Of a stretch of DNA of 64,000 nt, positions 25,477 through 34,320 are shown one piece after another (within the stretch, counting starts at the first letter, position 1; each line of letters starts with the position of its first letter). A program made the translations under genes and the position numbers. The DNA is from Nonomuraea sediminis (GTDB lineage: Bacteria > Actinomycetota > Actinomycetes > Streptosporangiales > Streptosporangiaceae), in the NCBI RefSeq assembly GCF_018531495.1, contig NZ_JAHDTI010000021.1:1-64000 (forward strand), read 5' to 3'. The notes under the pieces were generated by a model. The model did no database searches. It was not told the origin of the DNA and saw only the letters and a program-made list of their open reading frames with translations.

Positions 25477-26229
25477 CACGGCGCCGGCGGCCAGGATCGA
25501 GGCGATCGACGGGCTCACCGGCTCGATGCCGGCCACGGCCAGCGCGGAGACGATCCCGGCGATCGCCGCGTAGGTCCAGGTGGCCAGCCGTACCAGGCGC
25601 AGCCGTACGGCCTCGTCGAGGGGGAGTGCGGCCAGCGCGGGCAGCAGCAGGACCCCGTGCATGAAGACCGCGTGCGCGGGCTTGACCGAGGTGGCGACCG
25701 TGTATGCCAGGTCCTGGTCGCCCGAGAACACCTCGACCATGCCGCGGGCGATCATGACGCCGCCGAACACCATGGCCGCGAGCAGCGTGCCGAACCCGGC
25801 GCGCACGGCCAGGTTCATGCTGGGCGCGACGTCAGGATTGCGGCGGAACGCGGCTACGGTCATCACGATGCCCACGGCGATCAGCACCCCGCCGCCGACC
25901 GCCAGCGAGCGGGCGATCAGCGAGTCGACCGGGGTGGACATGTTGAAGTGCGAGGGCACGCCCCGCCACGCCTGCACGGTGATCATCAAGACCTCGTACA
26001 CGGACGCCACGGCGAACGCGCCGACCAGGAGCCCGCGCCGGCGCGTCCTGACGTACCGGGCCACCCACGTCATCGTCAGCACGCTCAGGCCGAACGAGAT
26101 CCCGAACGTGAACGGCTTGCGGAACGACACCGGCCCGTCCCACGGACCGCCCTCGACCACCAGCACGCCCAGGTGGAACAGCCCGGCGAGCAGGAGCAGG
26201 ACACCGATCGCATACCAGAAGCGAGTCAT
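25429..26229 (-). CDS. Seven-helix integral membrane protein, unknown function
   Basis: This 266-residue protein has about seven hydrophobic helices separated by short loops; GGPWDGPVSFRKPFTFGISFG (in two parts, about residues 26-46) is a conserved-looking loop, and VQAWRGVPSHFN (about 88-99) another. No catalytic motif is recognised. The start MTRFWY at 26229 is preferred over an earlier ATG at 26271 because the N-terminus then starts directly in a helix. It follows the penicillin-acylase-like gene on the same strand after 63 bases. Confidence 0.65.
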   Translation of the reverse strand: MTRFWYAIGVLLLLAGLFHLGVLVVEGGPWDGPVSFRKPFTFGISFGLSVLTMTWVARYVRTRRRGLLVGAFAVASVYEVLMITVQAWRGVPSHFNMSTPVDSLIARSLAVGGGVLIAVGIVMTVAAFRRNPDVAPSMNLAVRAGFGTLLAAMVFGGVMIARGMVEVFSGDQDLAYTVATSVKPAHAVFMHGVLLLPALAALPLDEAVRLRLVRLATWTYAAIAGIVSALAVAGIEPVSPSIASILAAGAVSGLGIGALALRRIRS

Positions 26230-26292
26230 GCCGCGATGGTGTCGCGGCACGCGCCTCGCGGAATCGGGCACGCGTCTCGTGTCCGGATACCC

Positions 26293-28776
26293 CTACGGAT
26301 GTAGCCGGAGCGTGTGGACGGGCTCCGACTGCATCGGCAGGAGGTCCCCCTTCGTCCACAGCGGGGCCTGGTCCCAGTAGTTGTCGTGGAAAGCGTGCCC
26401 GGAGGCGCCCGTCAGGTTGATCCACTGCGACTTCGACAGGTCGCTCAGATCCACGACCATGCGCATCGACGGGACAGCGGTGACCTCGTAGCCCTTCTGG
26501 GCGTTCCAGCCGGTGGCGTCCACGGCGTCCTTGCTGCCCGGCACGCCGAACGGGCCACGGTTGAACAGCGCCTCGATCGGGGCGATGCCCGAGGTGCCGA
26601 GCGAGCCGTTGGTCAGCGTCAGCTGGTGCACGTCGCCCCAGTGCCACGCCTTGACGTCGGTGCCGAGACGGTCGGCCAGCTCCTGGTAGCCGGAGGCCAG
26701 CGCCTGCCGCAGGATGTCGTCGCGGGTCTCCTTGACCTGCTCGGTCGTCGTGTCGTCCCAGAACGGGTCGTCCGGGGTGTCGAGCAGCCTGCCGACCACC
26801 TCGTACCAGCGGTCGCCACCGCCGGGCCGCGCTCCGGCCGGCAGGTCGTCGTCGAAGGTCAGCTTGAGCAGGTGGCGCCAGACCGCGTTGAAGTACGCCG
26901 CGGGGGCCGAGTCCTGGTCCTGCGCGCCGTCCCAGCCCTTCAGCAGGTCCCTGGCCTGCGCGGCGGGGCCCGCCACGTCGATCTTCAGCAGCTCGGGAAC
27001 CAGGGTCTGGGCGAAGCCGTTGCGGGTGTCGCGCTGGACGGCGGTCATGGTCGCCGCGTCGATCTTGCCCTTGTCGGTCTCCTGCTTGAGCCGGTCCAGG
27101 ATGCGCTGGGAGCGGTAGCCGTACGCCCAGTCCCAGGTCAGCAGCGGCTCGTAGCGGCGGGGGTCGATGACGGCGTTGTTGGCGGTGACGATGTAGCCCG
27201 CGTCGGGGTCGCGCACGCTGGGCAGCTCGTCGTAGGGGATCGTGGACACCCAGTCGTACTCGCCGGTCCAGCCGGGCACGGGCCAGGTGCCGTCGCCCTT
27301 GGCACGGACCGGGATCCGGCCGGGCGCCTGGTAGCCGATCGTGCCGTCCGTGTCCGCATATATCAGGTTCTGGGCGGGGACCTCGAACGACGCGGCGGCC
27401 TGCCTGAACTCCTGCCAGCTCGTGGCCTTGTTCATCTCGAAGATGGCGTCGGCGGTCCTGCCCGGGGTCAGCGCGGTCCACTGCAGCGCCACCGCGTTGG
27501 CGCCGTCGGACGGCTTGACGTCGCCGATCACGTCGTTGATCAGCGGGCCGTGCCGCGTGGTGCGCACCGTGATCGTGACCGGGTCGCCGCCGGCCACCTT
27601 GATCGTCTCCTGGCGCGTGGTCAGCTTGGGCCACTGGTCCTTGTAGCGGTACGTGTCGCCCTTGACCTGCTCCAGGAACAGGTCCGCCACGTCGGGGCCG
27701 AGGTTGGTGAAGCCCCAGGCGATCTTGTCGGTGTGGCCGATGACCACGCCCGGCAGGCCGGAGAAGGTGAACCCGGTGACATCGAAGGGGCAGGCGTCCG
27801 AGAGCCGGCGGCAGTGCAGCCCGGCCTGGTACCAGACCGACGGCATCGCGGGGGACAGGTGCGGGTCGTTGGCCAGCAGCGGCTTGCCGCTCTTGGTGTG
27901 CTCGCCCGACACCACCCACGAGTTGGAGCCGATGCCCTCGCCGCTGCCCAGCGTGCTCGGGATCCGGTCGAGCGTGCCGGCCGCCGACTGGAAGAGCGCC
28001 GGGGTGCCGGTGGGGGCGGGGCGGGCCGAGGCCTCGAAGCGGCCGTGCCTGATCGCGCCCTGCGTGACGATCGGGGCGTGCTCGTCGAAGGGGTAGCCGG
28101 GGTAGAGCTGCTCGACGCGCTGCCTGGGCAGCTTGGTGGCGGCCAGCGCGCGGTCGATCTCCTCGTCCATGTTGGAGCGCAGGTCCCAGGCCATGGCCTT
28201 GAGCCAGGAGATCGAGTCGAGCGCGGTCCACGGCTCGGGGGCGTAGGAGCTGTTCTGCAGCTTGAGAATCGAGTACTCCAGGCTCCTGGACGAGGCGTCG
28301 GGGTTGGCCGACAGCCAGGCGTTGACGCCCTTGGCGTAGGCGTCCAGGTAGCGGCGGGTGGGCTCGGCCAGTTGCGGCAGCTCCTGCTCGGCCACGCGGC
28401 GCCAGCCCATGGTGCGGATGGCCTTGTCGTCGTCGATCGTGGACTTGCCGAACATCTCCGACAGGCGGCCCGCGGTGACGTGGCGGCGGAAGTCCATCTC
28501 CCAGAAGCGGTCCTGGGCGTGTACGTAGCCCTGGGCCATGAACAGGTCCTCGGCCGTGTCGGCATAGATCTGCGGGATCCCCCACCGATCCCGCTTTATG
28601 TCGACATTTCCGCTCAAACCGGGCAGGCGGAGGGTGCCGTCCACCTGCGGGAACGACCTGCGCACGGTGTACACCAGCACCCCGGCGAGCACCAACGCCA
28701 GAACCAGGAGAACGGTCAACACCCGGGCGAGCCACCGCAGCGGCCACGGCATCCACGCGTAGGGTCTCAACCTCAT
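26293..28776 (-). CDS. Penicillin acylase family (S45) N-terminal-nucleophile hydrolase
   Basis: The product has 827 residues. An N-terminal hydrophobic anchor or signal (about 12-38) leads into VDIKRDRWGIPQIYADTAEDL, characteristic of the alpha chain. GSNSWVVSGEHTKSGKPLLANDPHL (in two parts, near residue 280-300) contains the Ser that becomes the new N-terminus and nucleophile after autocatalytic cleavage. Members hydrolyse amides such as penicillins, acyl-homoserine lactones or cyclic lipopeptides in the cell envelope. Start MRLRPY at 28776 is chosen over 28899. Natural substrate is unknown; quorum-signal or lipopeptide acylase activity is possible. Confidence 0.92.
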   Translation of the reverse strand: MRLRPYAWMPWPLRWLARVLTVLLVLALVLAGVLVYTVRRSFPQVDGTLRLPGLSGNVDIKRDRWGIPQIYADTAEDLFMAQGYVHAQDRFWEMDFRRHVTAGRLSEMFGKSTIDDDKAIRTMGWRRVAEQELPQLAEPTRRYLDAYAKGVNAWLSANPDASSRSLEYSILKLQNSSYAPEPWTALDSISWLKAMAWDLRSNMDEEIDRALAATKLPRQRVEQLYPGYPFDEHAPIVTQGAIRHGRFEASARPAPTGTPALFQSAAGTLDRIPSTLGSGEGIGSNSWVVSGEHTKSGKPLLANDPHLSPAMPSVWYQAGLHCRRLSDACPFDVTGFTFSGLPGVVIGHTDKIAWGFTNLGPDVADLFLEQVKGDTYRYKDQWPKLTTRQETIKVAGGDPVTITVRTTRHGPLINDVIGDVKPSDGANAVALQWTALTPGRTADAIFEMNKATSWQEFRQAAASFEVPAQNLIYADTDGTIGYQAPGRIPVRAKGDGTWPVPGWTGEYDWVSTIPYDELPSVRDPDAGYIVTANNAVIDPRRYEPLLTWDWAYGYRSQRILDRLKQETDKGKIDAATMTAVQRDTRNGFAQTLVPELLKIDVAGPAAQARDLLKGWDGAQDQDSAPAAYFNAVWRHLLKLTFDDDLPAGARPGGGDRWYEVVGRLLDTPDDPFWDDTTTEQVKETRDDILRQALASGYQELADRLGTDVKAWHWGDVHQLTLTNGSLGTSGIAPIEALFNRGPFGVPGSKDAVDATGWNAQKGYEVTAVPSMRMVVDLSDLSKSQWINLTGASGHAFHDNYWDQAPLWTKGDLLPMQSEPVHTLRLHP

Positions 28777-29127
28777 GGGCACCAAGTTTGGCACTGGCTT
28801 GAACGCCTCGTGACCAAAGATCACCCACTTCCTCCCGTACGCCCAGCCCAGCCGCCACCAGCCCAGATTTCTACCCCACAGCCCCCGAAACCAGGGCAAC
28901 CCGCATGCAACCCCACATCACCTACGTTGTCTGTCGCGTGCGCCATCCTCACCCCCGCTCGGATGGCGTGCGCCCGGGCGGACGGCCCCTACCACCCCGT
29001 CCGCCCCTCCCTCCACCCAAACCACGCACTCCCACCCACCGAGCCCGCCCGCACCGTGTGCGCGTGTCGCGTCACCCTCACTGCGCCGGGGCGCCCCGCG
29101 CTGTGTTGCGTCTGTGGTGGGTGGGGG
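28777..29127. other. 351-base C-rich gap with one long hairpin
   Basis: No credible gene. The plus strand is unusually C-rich. GGGCGGACGG (28976-28985) pairs with CCGTCCGCCC (28997-29006), a 10-bp stem with an 11-base loop that could terminate the GntR gene, which ends at 29128 on the minus strand. The promoter of the acylase gene must lie in the left part but no clear hexamers stand out. Confidence 0.5.
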
Positions 29128-29841
29128 TTAGCGGGTGCGGAGGTGGGAGAGGGTGCGGTGGAGTTCGTCGTGGAGGGCTTGGGCGGCTGTGTCGGGGGCG
29201 CCGGTGATGACGGCGTTGACGAGAGTGGTGTGGGCCTCGTCGCCGTGGTCGGCTTCCATGGTGCGGACGTCGAGCAGGTCGACCAGGTCGATGAGGCCCT
29301 GGCGCATCGCGGGGACGAATTCGGCGAACAGGTCCGTCAGCACTGGGTTGTGTGCTGCCGCGACCACCGCGGCGTGCAGGGCCACGTCGGCGTCGACGAA
29401 GGCCACGCCGGAAGAGGTCGTCCACGGGCCGCCGGGGCGGGGGGCGAGGTCCCGGCGGCGGGCCAGGGCGGCTCGGAGGGCGTCGGCGTCGGCGGGGGTG
29501 CGGCGGCGGGCGGCCAGGCGGGCAGCCTCGACCTCCACGAGCATGCGTACCTCATAGACGTCGGCGATCGCGGCCCTGCGCAGGCGGGAGGCCCAGTCTT
29601 CCACCGGTGAGGCGGCGATCACGAACACGCCCGAACCCTGGCGGGCCTGCACCAGCCCTCCGCCCGCCAGCGCGCGCAGGGCCTCGCGGACGGTGGAGCG
29701 GCCCACGCCGAGCGTCTTGGCGAGCGCGGTCTCGGCGGGCAGTTTGGTGCCGACCGGCCAGGCGCCGCCGGTGATCTGTTCGCGCAGCGTGCGGGTCGCC
29801 TGTTCGACCAGCGGGCTGGGCTGGAGTTCGCCGAGGGCCAC
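29128..29841 (-). CDS. FadR/GntR family transcriptional regulator
   Basis: This 237-residue protein has a GntR-type winged helix at residues about 10-75: VEQATRTLREQITGGAWPVG, LAKTLGVGRSTVREALRAL and GSGVFV. The C-terminal domain (about 90-225) is the all-helical FCD ligand domain, with DADVALHAAVVAAAHNPVL as metal/ligand region. The GTG at 29841 is preferred over ATG 29898 because a TATAGT hexamer and an inverted repeat lie between them. It is divergent from the leuA leader. An overlapping operator suggests autoregulation and control of leuA. Confidence 0.85.
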   Translation of the reverse strand: MALGELQPSPLVEQATRTLREQITGGAWPVGTKLPAETALAKTLGVGRSTVREALRALAGGGLVQARQGSGVFVIAASPVEDWASRLRRAAIADVYEVRMLVEVEAARLAARRRTPADADALRAALARRRDLAPRPGGPWTTSSGVAFVDADVALHAAVVAAAHNPVLTDLFAEFVPAMRQGLIDLVDLLDVRTMEADHGDEAHTTLVNAVITGAPDTAAQALHDELHRTLSHLRTR

Positions 29842-29851
29842 GATCCGGGAA

Positions 29852-29890
29852 CCTCTCAGGTTGTCTGAGGAGCTGAGGTGTGCCACTATA
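29852..29890. promoter_or_regulatory. Divergent promoter/operator between the GntR gene and the leuA leader
   Basis: On the minus strand TATAGT (complement of 29885-29890) is a good -10 element for the GntR gene. CTCAG-GTTGT-CTGAG (29855-29869) is an inverted repeat, a plausible GntR operator, between that -10 and the GTG. On the plus strand TTGTCT (29861-29866) and CACTAT (29884-29889) are spaced 17 bases and would start a transcript at about 29896, next to the leader peptide ATG. The repeat overlaps this -35, so one regulator could control both directions. Confidence 0.5.
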
Positions 29891-29896
29891 CCCGGC

Positions 29897-29941
29897 ATGA
29901 CGCTGCGGGCTCTCCTTCTCGGCTGCCGCGGCGGGGCCTGA
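29897..29941 (+). CDS. leuA leader peptide
   Basis: ATG at 29897 opens a 14-codon frame, MTLRALLLGCRGGA, with four leucines, three consecutive. The predicted transcription start is at or next to the ATG, so the peptide may be leaderless. It is followed by mutually exclusive hairpins and then leuA 172 bases downstream. Leucine-codon leader peptides upstream of leuA are a known actinobacterial attenuation device: stalling at the Leu codons when leucyl-tRNA is scarce would change the folding of the RNA downstream. Confidence 0.6.
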   Translation: MTLRALLLGCRGGA

Positions 29942-30113
29942 CCAGACCGGCACCCCGCCGCGGGTGCCGTGCTGCCGGTCACCCGACTTCCGCGACCGGT
30001 GAATGCGTGTGGTGCCTTCCCGGTCGGATGACCTCTGTGACCGGTGACGGCCGGTTGCTTATCACCGTGGCCGGAGAGCGCGTGAGCTCTGCTGCCGGTC
30101 GAGAGAAGGAATC
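29942..30113 (+). promoter_or_regulatory. Candidate attenuator with alternating GACCGG/CCGGTC segments
   Basis: GACCGG occurs at 29945, 29994, 30039 and 30116, and its complement CCGGTC at 29975, 30020 and 30095, in strict alternation. Each complementary copy can pair with the copy before or after it, giving mutually exclusive hairpins. An additional competing stem is GGCACCC/GGGTGCC (29949-29955 with 29962-29968). The last pair (30095-30100 with 30116-30121) would enclose the Shine-Dalgarno and the ATG of leuA in its loop and stem, so translation control is possible as well as attenuation. Confidence 0.6.
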
Positions 30114-31652
30114 ATGACCGGGTTTCCCACTCTGAACACGCCCAGCGGTCCCGTGCCCGACGGTGCGCCCGCCTGGAATCCGCAGCGGCGCAGCGGCATG
30201 CCGTACGAGAAGTACCGTCCCTTCCACGAGCGGGTGGTGGTGCCGGCGCTGGATGATCGGCGCTGGCCGTACAAGGTCATCGAGCGGGCGCCGCTGTGGG
30301 TGCCCGTGGATCTGCGCGACGGCAACCAGGCGCTGGCCGAGCCGATGGACACGCCGCGCAAGCGGCGGATGTTCGACCTGCTGGTGGCGATGGGGTTCAA
30401 GGAGATCGAGGTCGGCTACCCGTCGGCCAGCCAGACCGACTACGACTTCGTCCGGCATCTGGCGACGCGGACGGACATTCCCGATGACGTGACGGTGGTG
30501 GTGTTCACGCCTGCGCGGGCCGAGCTGATCGAGCGGACGTTCGCCTCGATCGAGGGGCTGCCGCGGGCGGTGGTGCACCTGTACACGGCCACCGCGCCGA
30601 TCTGGCGCGACGTGGTGCTCGGGCGCGGCCGTGCCGAGATCAAGGCCATGATCATGGAGGCGGCCACGCTGATGGCGCGGCTGGGTCCGTCGGTGCGGTT
30701 CCAGTTCTCGCCTGAGGTGTTCAACCTGACCGAGCCGGACTACATCCTGGAGATCTGCGACGCGCTGACCGCCCTGTGGGACGCCTCGCCGGACCGGCCG
30801 ATGATCCACAACCTGCCGGCCACCGTGGAGATCGCCACGCCGAACGTGTACGCCGACCAGATCGAGTACATGCACCGCAACCTGGCCAGGCGTGACTCGG
30901 TGATCCTGTCGGTGCACCCGCACAACGACCGCGGCACCGGCGTGGCCTGCGCCGAGCTGGCGATGCTCGCCGGGGCGCAGCGGGTGGAGGGCTGCCTGTT
31001 CGGCAACGGCGAGCGCACGGGGAACGTCGACCTGGTCACGCTGGCGCTCAACCTGCACGCCCAGGGCGTCGACCCGATGATCGACTTCTCGGACATCGAC
31101 GTCATCAGGGACACGGTCGCGGAGTGCAACCGCCTGCCCGTCCACATCCGGCATCCGTACGCCGGGGACCTGGTCTACACCGCCTTCTCCGGCACCCACC
31201 AGGACGCGATCAGCAAGGGCTTCGCCGCACGCACGGGCCCGCTGTGGGAGGTCCCGTACCTGCCGATCGACCCCGCCGACGTGGGACGCTCGTACGAGGC
31301 GGTGATCCGGGTCAACAGCCAGTCCGGCAAGGGAGGCATCGCCCACCTCCTCCAGACCCACTACGGCCTGTCGCTGCCGCGGCGGATGCGGGCGGAGTTC
31401 TCCGCGATCGTCCAGCAGGCCACGGACGCCTCGGGCAAGGAGTACGGCGCCGCCGACCTCCACTCCCTGTTCACCGCCACCTACCTGGTGCCCGGCGCGG
31501 CCTCGGTACCGGCGGACACGGAGGTCGTCGCGCGCGAGCACGACGACCACCTCGCCTACGCCGAGATCCGCACCCCCGAGGGCACCTTCTGGGGTGCGGG
31601 CCCCACCCCGGACGCCGCCGTCCTCTCCGCGGTCACCCGATCGCGGCGCTGA
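30114..31652 (+). CDS. leuA: 2-isopropylmalate synthase with shortened regulatory domain
   Basis: LeuA condenses 2-oxoisovalerate with acetyl-CoA, the first committed step to leucine. Of 512 residues. The TIM-barrel part is complete: VDLRDGNQAL (about residues 65-74), FSPEVFN, HPHNDRGTGVACAEL with metal-binding His (about 265-279), and GNGERTGNVDL. The C-terminal LeuA dimer/regulatory domain is reduced: after FTATYLVPGA it jumps to YAEIRTPEGTFWGAGPTPDA, lacking about 50-60 residues that normally build the leucine-binding site (actinobacterial LeuA is usually about 560-600). Reduced feedback inhibition is possible. Confidence 0.93.
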   Translation: MTGFPTLNTPSGPVPDGAPAWNPQRRSGMPYEKYRPFHERVVVPALDDRRWPYKVIERAPLWVPVDLRDGNQALAEPMDTPRKRRMFDLLVAMGFKEIEVGYPSASQTDYDFVRHLATRTDIPDDVTVVVFTPARAELIERTFASIEGLPRAVVHLYTATAPIWRDVVLGRGRAEIKAMIMEAATLMARLGPSVRFQFSPEVFNLTEPDYILEICDALTALWDASPDRPMIHNLPATVEIATPNVYADQIEYMHRNLARRDSVILSVHPHNDRGTGVACAELAMLAGAQRVEGCLFGNGERTGNVDLVTLALNLHAQGVDPMIDFSDIDVIRDTVAECNRLPVHIRHPYAGDLVYTAFSGTHQDAISKGFAARTGPLWEVPYLPIDPADVGRSYEAVIRVNSQSGKGGIAHLLQTHYGLSLPRRMRAEFSAIVQQATDASGKEYGAADLHSLFTATYLVPGAASVPADTEVVAREHDDHLAYAEIRTPEGTFWGAGPTPDAAVLSAVTRSRR

Positions 31653-31655
31653 CGG

Positions 31656-32786
31656 TCAGTAGCCTCGCGGGAAGTCCACGTTGGCCACGCCGTGCGGCAG
31701 GGCGACGGCGGAGTCGTTGCCCATGTCGTGCCACATCTTCCAGCCGTAGAACACGCCGAGCACGGCATACCAAGCGGCGAAGGTGATGCCGATCTTGGTC
31801 GCGAACCTCTCCTTTATGAGGAGCGCACCGGGGTAGAAGCGGGCGGCGATGCTCAGCCCCATGAGGATGAGGATTTCCTCAGTGGCGGCGTAGAGGAGGG
31901 ACTTGTAGAGCTTGTTCAGGGCGTAGACCGCCTTGCGCAGCGCGTCGAACTTGGCCACGGCCCGGTCGGTGAGCTGGATGCCCGCAGTGACGAAGTCGCG
32001 CAGCTTCAGATCGGCCGCATCGTGTGCAGGGCTGTCCCATGCCCTGGCCAGTTCATCCCGTTTCATGGGATCGCCTGCGCCGAAGACCCCGGACATCCAC
32101 GCGGCGAGCGTGTGCCACTCGCTCACGCACTGGTCGATCTCGAAGTCGGACCTGACCGCGATGGCGGCGAAAATGGCGATCGGGACCAGGATCTGCGGCG
32201 AGAGCAACCTGGCGCCGCTGAGCCTGGTCTTGATCATCTCGCTATACCTTCCCGCTGTGCTCCCTCCATACAGCTCAGCCAGGTAGGCGCCGACTCGTAC
32301 GGCCCCGACCGCGGCCGCACCACCCATGCCGATTTCCATCAGCCGATACCGCTGTTCGTCGGACAAGTCGGACTGCGGGATGCTGTGGCCGAGCCAGTTC
32401 TCGGAGTAGTCCTTCGCGATCAGCTTCTTGGGGATCACGCTGTAGTCCGTGTGCACATCGCGCGAGTCACGCGCGGTGCGCGCCACCAGCGCCTGGATGG
32501 CGGCGTCATTCGCGCCCAGGTAACTGCCGTTGGTCTTCCCCAGGTTGCCGACGAGCCAGTCCGCCGACTCCGCGCCATGTCCCAGCCGCTCGGCGTAGTT
32601 GTCCACGCCCATGTTGTGCCGGATCGCGGCGGGCATGCCGATCAGTCCGAGCGCGGCGAGCGGAAGCCGCACCAGGTCCATCGTCCCACCGGTCCGAAGG
32701 GTGTTGAGCTCGTCGCGGACCAAATCGGTGTTGAGACCGGCCTTGCGGAGGCCGTCATGCTCGACGGAAATGGAGGAATCGGCCAT
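31656..32786 (-). CDS. Helical WXG-like protein with C-terminal membrane segments
   Basis: The 376-residue product starts at MADSSIS, with GGGAG 8 bases upstream. The N-terminal half (about 5-110) is helical and recalls WXG100/ESX-type proteins: repeated DxLxxxGLxxDxxxxxL spacing and YAERLGHGAESADWLVGNLG. The middle (about 145-205) and C-terminal part (about 310-355) contain hydrophobic helices. Base composition is less GC-rich than its neighbours. It could be a substrate or effector scaffold of a type VII-like pathway, but no other ESX gene is near. Function is unknown. Confidence 0.55.
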   Translation of the reverse strand: MADSSISVEHDGLRKAGLNTDLVRDELNTLRTGGTMDLVRLPLAALGLIGMPAAIRHNMGVDNYAERLGHGAESADWLVGNLGKTNGSYLGANDAAIQALVARTARDSRDVHTDYSVIPKKLIAKDYSENWLGHSIPQSDLSDEQRYRLMEIGMGGAAAVGAVRVGAYLAELYGGSTAGRYSEMIKTRLSGARLLSPQILVPIAIFAAIAVRSDFEIDQCVSEWHTLAAWMSGVFGAGDPMKRDELARAWDSPAHDAADLKLRDFVTAGIQLTDRAVAKFDALRKAVYALNKLYKSLLYAATEEILILMGLSIAARFYPGALLIKERFATKIGITFAAWYAVLGVFYGWKMWHDMGNDSAVALPHGVANVDFPRGY

Positions 32787-32870
32787 CGGTGACGCTCCCT
32801 CAGACAGCGGCAAATGTAGTAGACCAGTGTTTACCAAGCCGCCCTGCTGGACGATCGATACCGAACGGAT

Positions 32871-34310
32871 CTACACATACCTGTTATGGATCTTGAGGGC
32901 GACAGTCAGGGCCTCGAGGTCGGGGGTGTCGTCGGTGGCCCAGGAGACGTAGCCGTCCGGGCGGATCAGGAGGGCCGCCGGGAGGCCGGGGACGGGCTTG
33001 GCACGGGTGGCGTCCAGGTCGGGAGGGAGGACGCCCGCCAGGTCCAGGAGGACCGCCTGACCCGAGCGGAACAGGGACGACAGGCGGACGTCACCCAGGT
33101 CGAGGTCCGGGACCCGGTGGCCGACCAGCGGGTGGTCGCCCGGCAGGTCGTAGGACAGGGCCAGGCCCGACATGAGCCCGGCCAGGTGCCGGTTGGCGTC
33201 AGGAAGGCGCATCAGGTCCATGAAGATGTCGCGCAGCGCCCGGACGTCCTCGTCGATCCGCGGGCTCGCCAGGACCCGCTGCGCCGCCGTGTGGTGCAGG
33301 ACCTGGGCGCCCACGGGCTGACGCTCGGCGTGGTAGGTGTCGAGCAGCGAGTCCGGCGCGCGCTCCTGGAGCACGGCGGCCAGCTTCCAGCCCAGGTTGA
33401 AGGCGTCCTGCACGCCGAGGTTCAGCCCCTGGCCGCCGAGCGGCGGGTGGATGTGCGCCGCGTCACCGGCGAAGAACACCTGGCCCACCCGGTAGGACTC
33501 CACCTGCCGGGTCGCGTCGGAGAAACGGGACGCGTTCTCGATCTCCGCTAGCACCGTTTCGTCGCCGTAGACGACGCGAAGCGCGCCGGCGATCTCCTCG
33601 AAGGCCACCGGCGTCTCCCGCGAGACCTCCGTGGGCTCCCCGCCGGTGAACCGGTAGCGGTCGCCGCCCAGGGGAACCAGCATCACCCAGTGCCCATCCA
33701 CCTCCCGCACGAGGTCGCTGATGTGCCCGATCTTGGACGGCACCAGGTCCGACACCGACGACATCCGGATGTCGGCCAGGATCGCCGTGTAGGTCCCTGG
33801 CCGTCCGGGGAACGGCGCGTCGAGCAGCTTCCTGACCGTGGAGTGCCCGCCGTCGCAGGCCACCAGATAGCGAGCGCGGATCCGCTGGTCGCCTGCGGTC
33901 ACCACCACGCCGTCGCCCTGTTCCACGGCCGTCACGGGCGCGTCGCGCACGACCTCGACCCCCAGACCGGTGGCGCGCTCCTCGAGGACCTCCTCCACCT
34001 CCCACTGCGGGATCGCGATCGGGTGCGGGTGCCGGGTGTCCCACGGCGTGCAGTTGAGCTGCACGGGCAGCAGCGCGAAGTGCCCGCCGACCGGCTCGCG
34101 CGCCAGCGTCCTGCGCTCGATCGGCTCGAGCAGGCCGCGCAGCTCGAGCAGCTCGGCGGTGCGGGGCTGGATCGCGCCGCCCTTGGTCTGCTCGATCCGC
34201 CGCGGCAGGCGCTCCACCACCAGCGTCTCGACCCCGGCCAGGGCCAGCTCGCAGGCCAGCATCAGCCCCGTGGGTCCCGCTCCGGCGATGACGACCTCTG
34301 TCTCACGCAA
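32871..34310 (-). CDS. FAD-dependent monooxygenase (PheA/TfdB type)
   Basis: This 479-residue product of the aromatic hydroxylase class has VVIAGAGPTGLMLACELALA (about residues 6-25, FAD dinucleotide site), ACDGGHSTVRK (the DG motif, about 157-167) and FFAGDAAHIHPPLGGQGLNLG (in two parts, about 285-305, second FAD site). A thioredoxin-like C-terminal region follows (about 400-479). It inserts one oxygen into aromatic or polyketide-like substrates using NAD(P)H. TTG at 34310 is the start, with GGAGG 4 bases upstream. It is divergent from a TetR gene across 47 bases, suggesting induction by its substrate or related antibiotics. Confidence 0.9.
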   Translation of the reverse strand: MRETEVVIAGAGPTGLMLACELALAGVETLVVERLPRRIEQTKGGAIQPRTAELLELRGLLEPIERRTLAREPVGGHFALLPVQLNCTPWDTRHPHPIAIPQWEVEEVLEERATGLGVEVVRDAPVTAVEQGDGVVVTAGDQRIRARYLVACDGGHSTVRKLLDAPFPGRPGTYTAILADIRMSSVSDLVPSKIGHISDLVREVDGHWVMLVPLGGDRYRFTGGEPTEVSRETPVAFEEIAGALRVVYGDETVLAEIENASRFSDATRQVESYRVGQVFFAGDAAHIHPPLGGQGLNLGVQDAFNLGWKLAAVLQERAPDSLLDTYHAERQPVGAQVLHHTAAQRVLASPRIDEDVRALRDIFMDLMRLPDANRHLAGLMSGLALSYDLPGDHPLVGHRVPDLDLGDVRLSSLFRSGQAVLLDLAGVLPPDLDATRAKPVPGLPAALLIRPDGYVSWATDDTPDLEALTVALKIHNRYV

Positions 34311-34320
34311 AGCTCCTCCA

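Noticed and set aside
28777..29127. Possible CRISPR or satellite in the C-rich gap
   Set aside because: No regularly spaced repeat; only low complexity and one hairpin.
26314..29610. A 1,098-codon plus-strand frame over the penicillin acylase and GntR genes
   Set aside because: No domain, biased composition, and it crosses two clear minus-strand genes and the gap between them.
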